A DNA stretch of 34,241 nucleotides, taken from the NCBI GenBank assembly GCA_037382065.1, contig JARRQF010000018.1:1-34241 (forward strand), written 5' to 3'. The translations under genes were made by a program, and so were the position numbers. Shown in pieces: positions 33,364 through 34,241 of the stretch. This DNA is from Thiodiazotropha sp037382065 (GTDB lineage Bacteria > Pseudomonadota > Gammaproteobacteria > Chromatiales > Chromatiaceae). The stretch's first letter is position 1. The number at the start of each line of letters is the position of its first letter. The notes below the pieces were generated by a model. That model worked only from the letters and a program-made list of their open reading frames with translations. It was not told the origin of the DNA and ran no database searches.

Positions 33364-34113
33364 ATGCAGACGCTATCAGATCTATCATTAACCCTACTAT
33401 TTGATAATGTATGTCATGAAGCACAACTACCAAGTTTATGGGGTTTTTCGCTATTGGTCGAGTTATCTGGCAAGCGATTGCTTTTCGATACAGGTAGTAA
33501 CGGTAGGGTTTTACTCAAAAATTGTGAGATGCTTGGAGTGAGTCCAATAGAATTGGACTTTCTGTTTATCTCACATGGCCACTGGGATCATACTGGTGGG
33601 ATTGATTCGATTCTAGAACTTAATCCCGACTTGACTCTGGTGGTTCCGGTTAGTCTCTCACCGCGTTGGATCGATGATCTGCGTCAACAGTGCTCTAAAT
33701 TGATCTTGGTTGATCAAGAGCCCGTAACATTTGCTCCAGGATTCAGTTCCACAGGTGTTTTTCCTGGCGAGATGCCAGAGCAGGCGTTGGTAATACCCTC
33801 TGATCAGGGGGCTGTTGTGATCACAGGGTGTGCACATCCAGGTATCGGAGCAATTGCTAAAGAGGCATCCCGTCAAAATTCACAGGCAATTGCATTATTA
33901 GCAGGCGGTTTCCATCTTTTTAAGGCACAGGAAAAGGAGATTGATGCTGTAATCAATGAGCTGGCGAACCTTCCCGTGCAATATATTATGCCCACTCATT
34001 GCACCGGATCATTAGCTTCCAGCTGCCTCAAGAAGCAATTCGGGGTTCGCTGTATTGCAGGTGGTTCTGGTCAGAGGATACGATTTAATTCGGCAGGCCA
34101 ACCCGTTTTATAA
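33364..34113 (+). CDS. Metallo-beta-lactamase-fold hydrolase
   Basis: A 249-residue cytoplasmic protein of the metallo-beta-lactamase superfamily, nearest in pattern to the COG1237 group (annotated as dihydropterin-ribofuranosyl-aminobenzene phosphate synthase-like). Metal-binding motifs are HGHWDH (71-76), then GCAHPG (about 156-161), GGFH (about 176-179) and PTHCTG (about 206-211); FDTGS (41-45) comes first. No signal peptide. It starts at ATG 33364 with GGAAG 11 bases upstream, and is divergent from the exosortase gene across about 160 bases. Substrate unknown; a link to the exosortase locus is not shown. Confidence 0.85.
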   Translation: MQTLSDLSLTLLFDNVCHEAQLPSLWGFSLLVELSGKRLLFDTGSNGRVLLKNCEMLGVSPIELDFLFISHGHWDHTGGIDSILELNPDLTLVVPVSLSPRWIDDLRQQCSKLILVDQEPVTFAPGFSSTGVFPGEMPEQALVIPSDQGAVVITGCAHPGIGAIAKEASRQNSQAIALLAGGFHLFKAQEKEIDAVINELANLPVQYIMPTHCTGSLASSCLKKQFGVRCIAGGSGQRIRFNSAGQPVL

Positions 34114-34241
34114 ATAGTGCTGCTAGTGTGGTGCTTCATACAAATTGACGATGATAGCGTGACGCTAAGCGGTTAGCCGCTAGGCGCGTGCCGCCGGGAA
34201 TGGCTTCTCCCTTTCCAAGGCGCGCAACAACGTGGATGACC

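Noticed and set aside
34114..34241. Possible gene or terminator at the window end
   Set aside because: Only a small hairpin (AGCGG/CCGCT near 34169-34182) and repeat-like GC-rich sequence are visible before the sequence stops.

Overview
The window looks like a chromosome segment of a gammaproteobacterium. The evidence is the order parB - atpIBEFHAGDC - FKBP-type isomerase - glmU - glmS, subunit lengths close to the E. coli ones, and a Zur/ZnuABC system. A sulfur-oxidising or symbiotic Chromatiales-like lineage is possible, but that is only an impression from gene content and dispersed repeats. No rRNA, intact tRNA or CRISPR array was seen.

Layout. 1-815: 3' part of parB. 888-3860 (-): a 990-residue repeat-built lipoprotein placed between parB and the ATP synthase operon. 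4382-11457: the complete F-type ATP synthase operon with a strong sigma70-type promoter upstream of atpI and a hairpin after atpC. 11476-15308: FKBP-type isomerase, glmU and glmS, the last two making UDP-GlcNAc precursors. 15578-21228 (-): a zinc-homeostasis block, znuA (broken) - znuC - znuB - zur - ABC ATPase - FtsX-like permease - DUF3299 lipoprotein, with a candidate Zur box in front.

21574-27215 is an AT-rich, decaying accessory region. It holds a small ORF, an NAD-dependent epimerase-like gene and a MenD-like thiamine-diphosphate enzyme that has lost its cofactor-binding segment through an out-of-frame deletion. It also holds a probable transposase scrap, a secreted protein of unknown function, a 77-residue acidic protein and a frameshifted TnpB fragment. 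Copies of one structured MITE-like repeat lie at both sides in opposite orientation. A second palindromic repeat has a 36-bp perfect inverted match between 15435 and 25231.

27246-33199 (-) is the most interesting part. An exosortase with an EpsI-like C-terminal domain overlaps by ATGA the gene for a VIT/VWA surface protein ending in a PEP-CTERM-like tail. An OmpR-type regulator and a sensor kinase follow. This has the shape of the proteobacterial dedicated sortase system (kinase, regulator, VIT/VWA target, class GN sortase), but with an exosortase in the place of the sortase. A metallo-beta-lactamase-fold hydrolase gene (33364-34113) is divergent from it.
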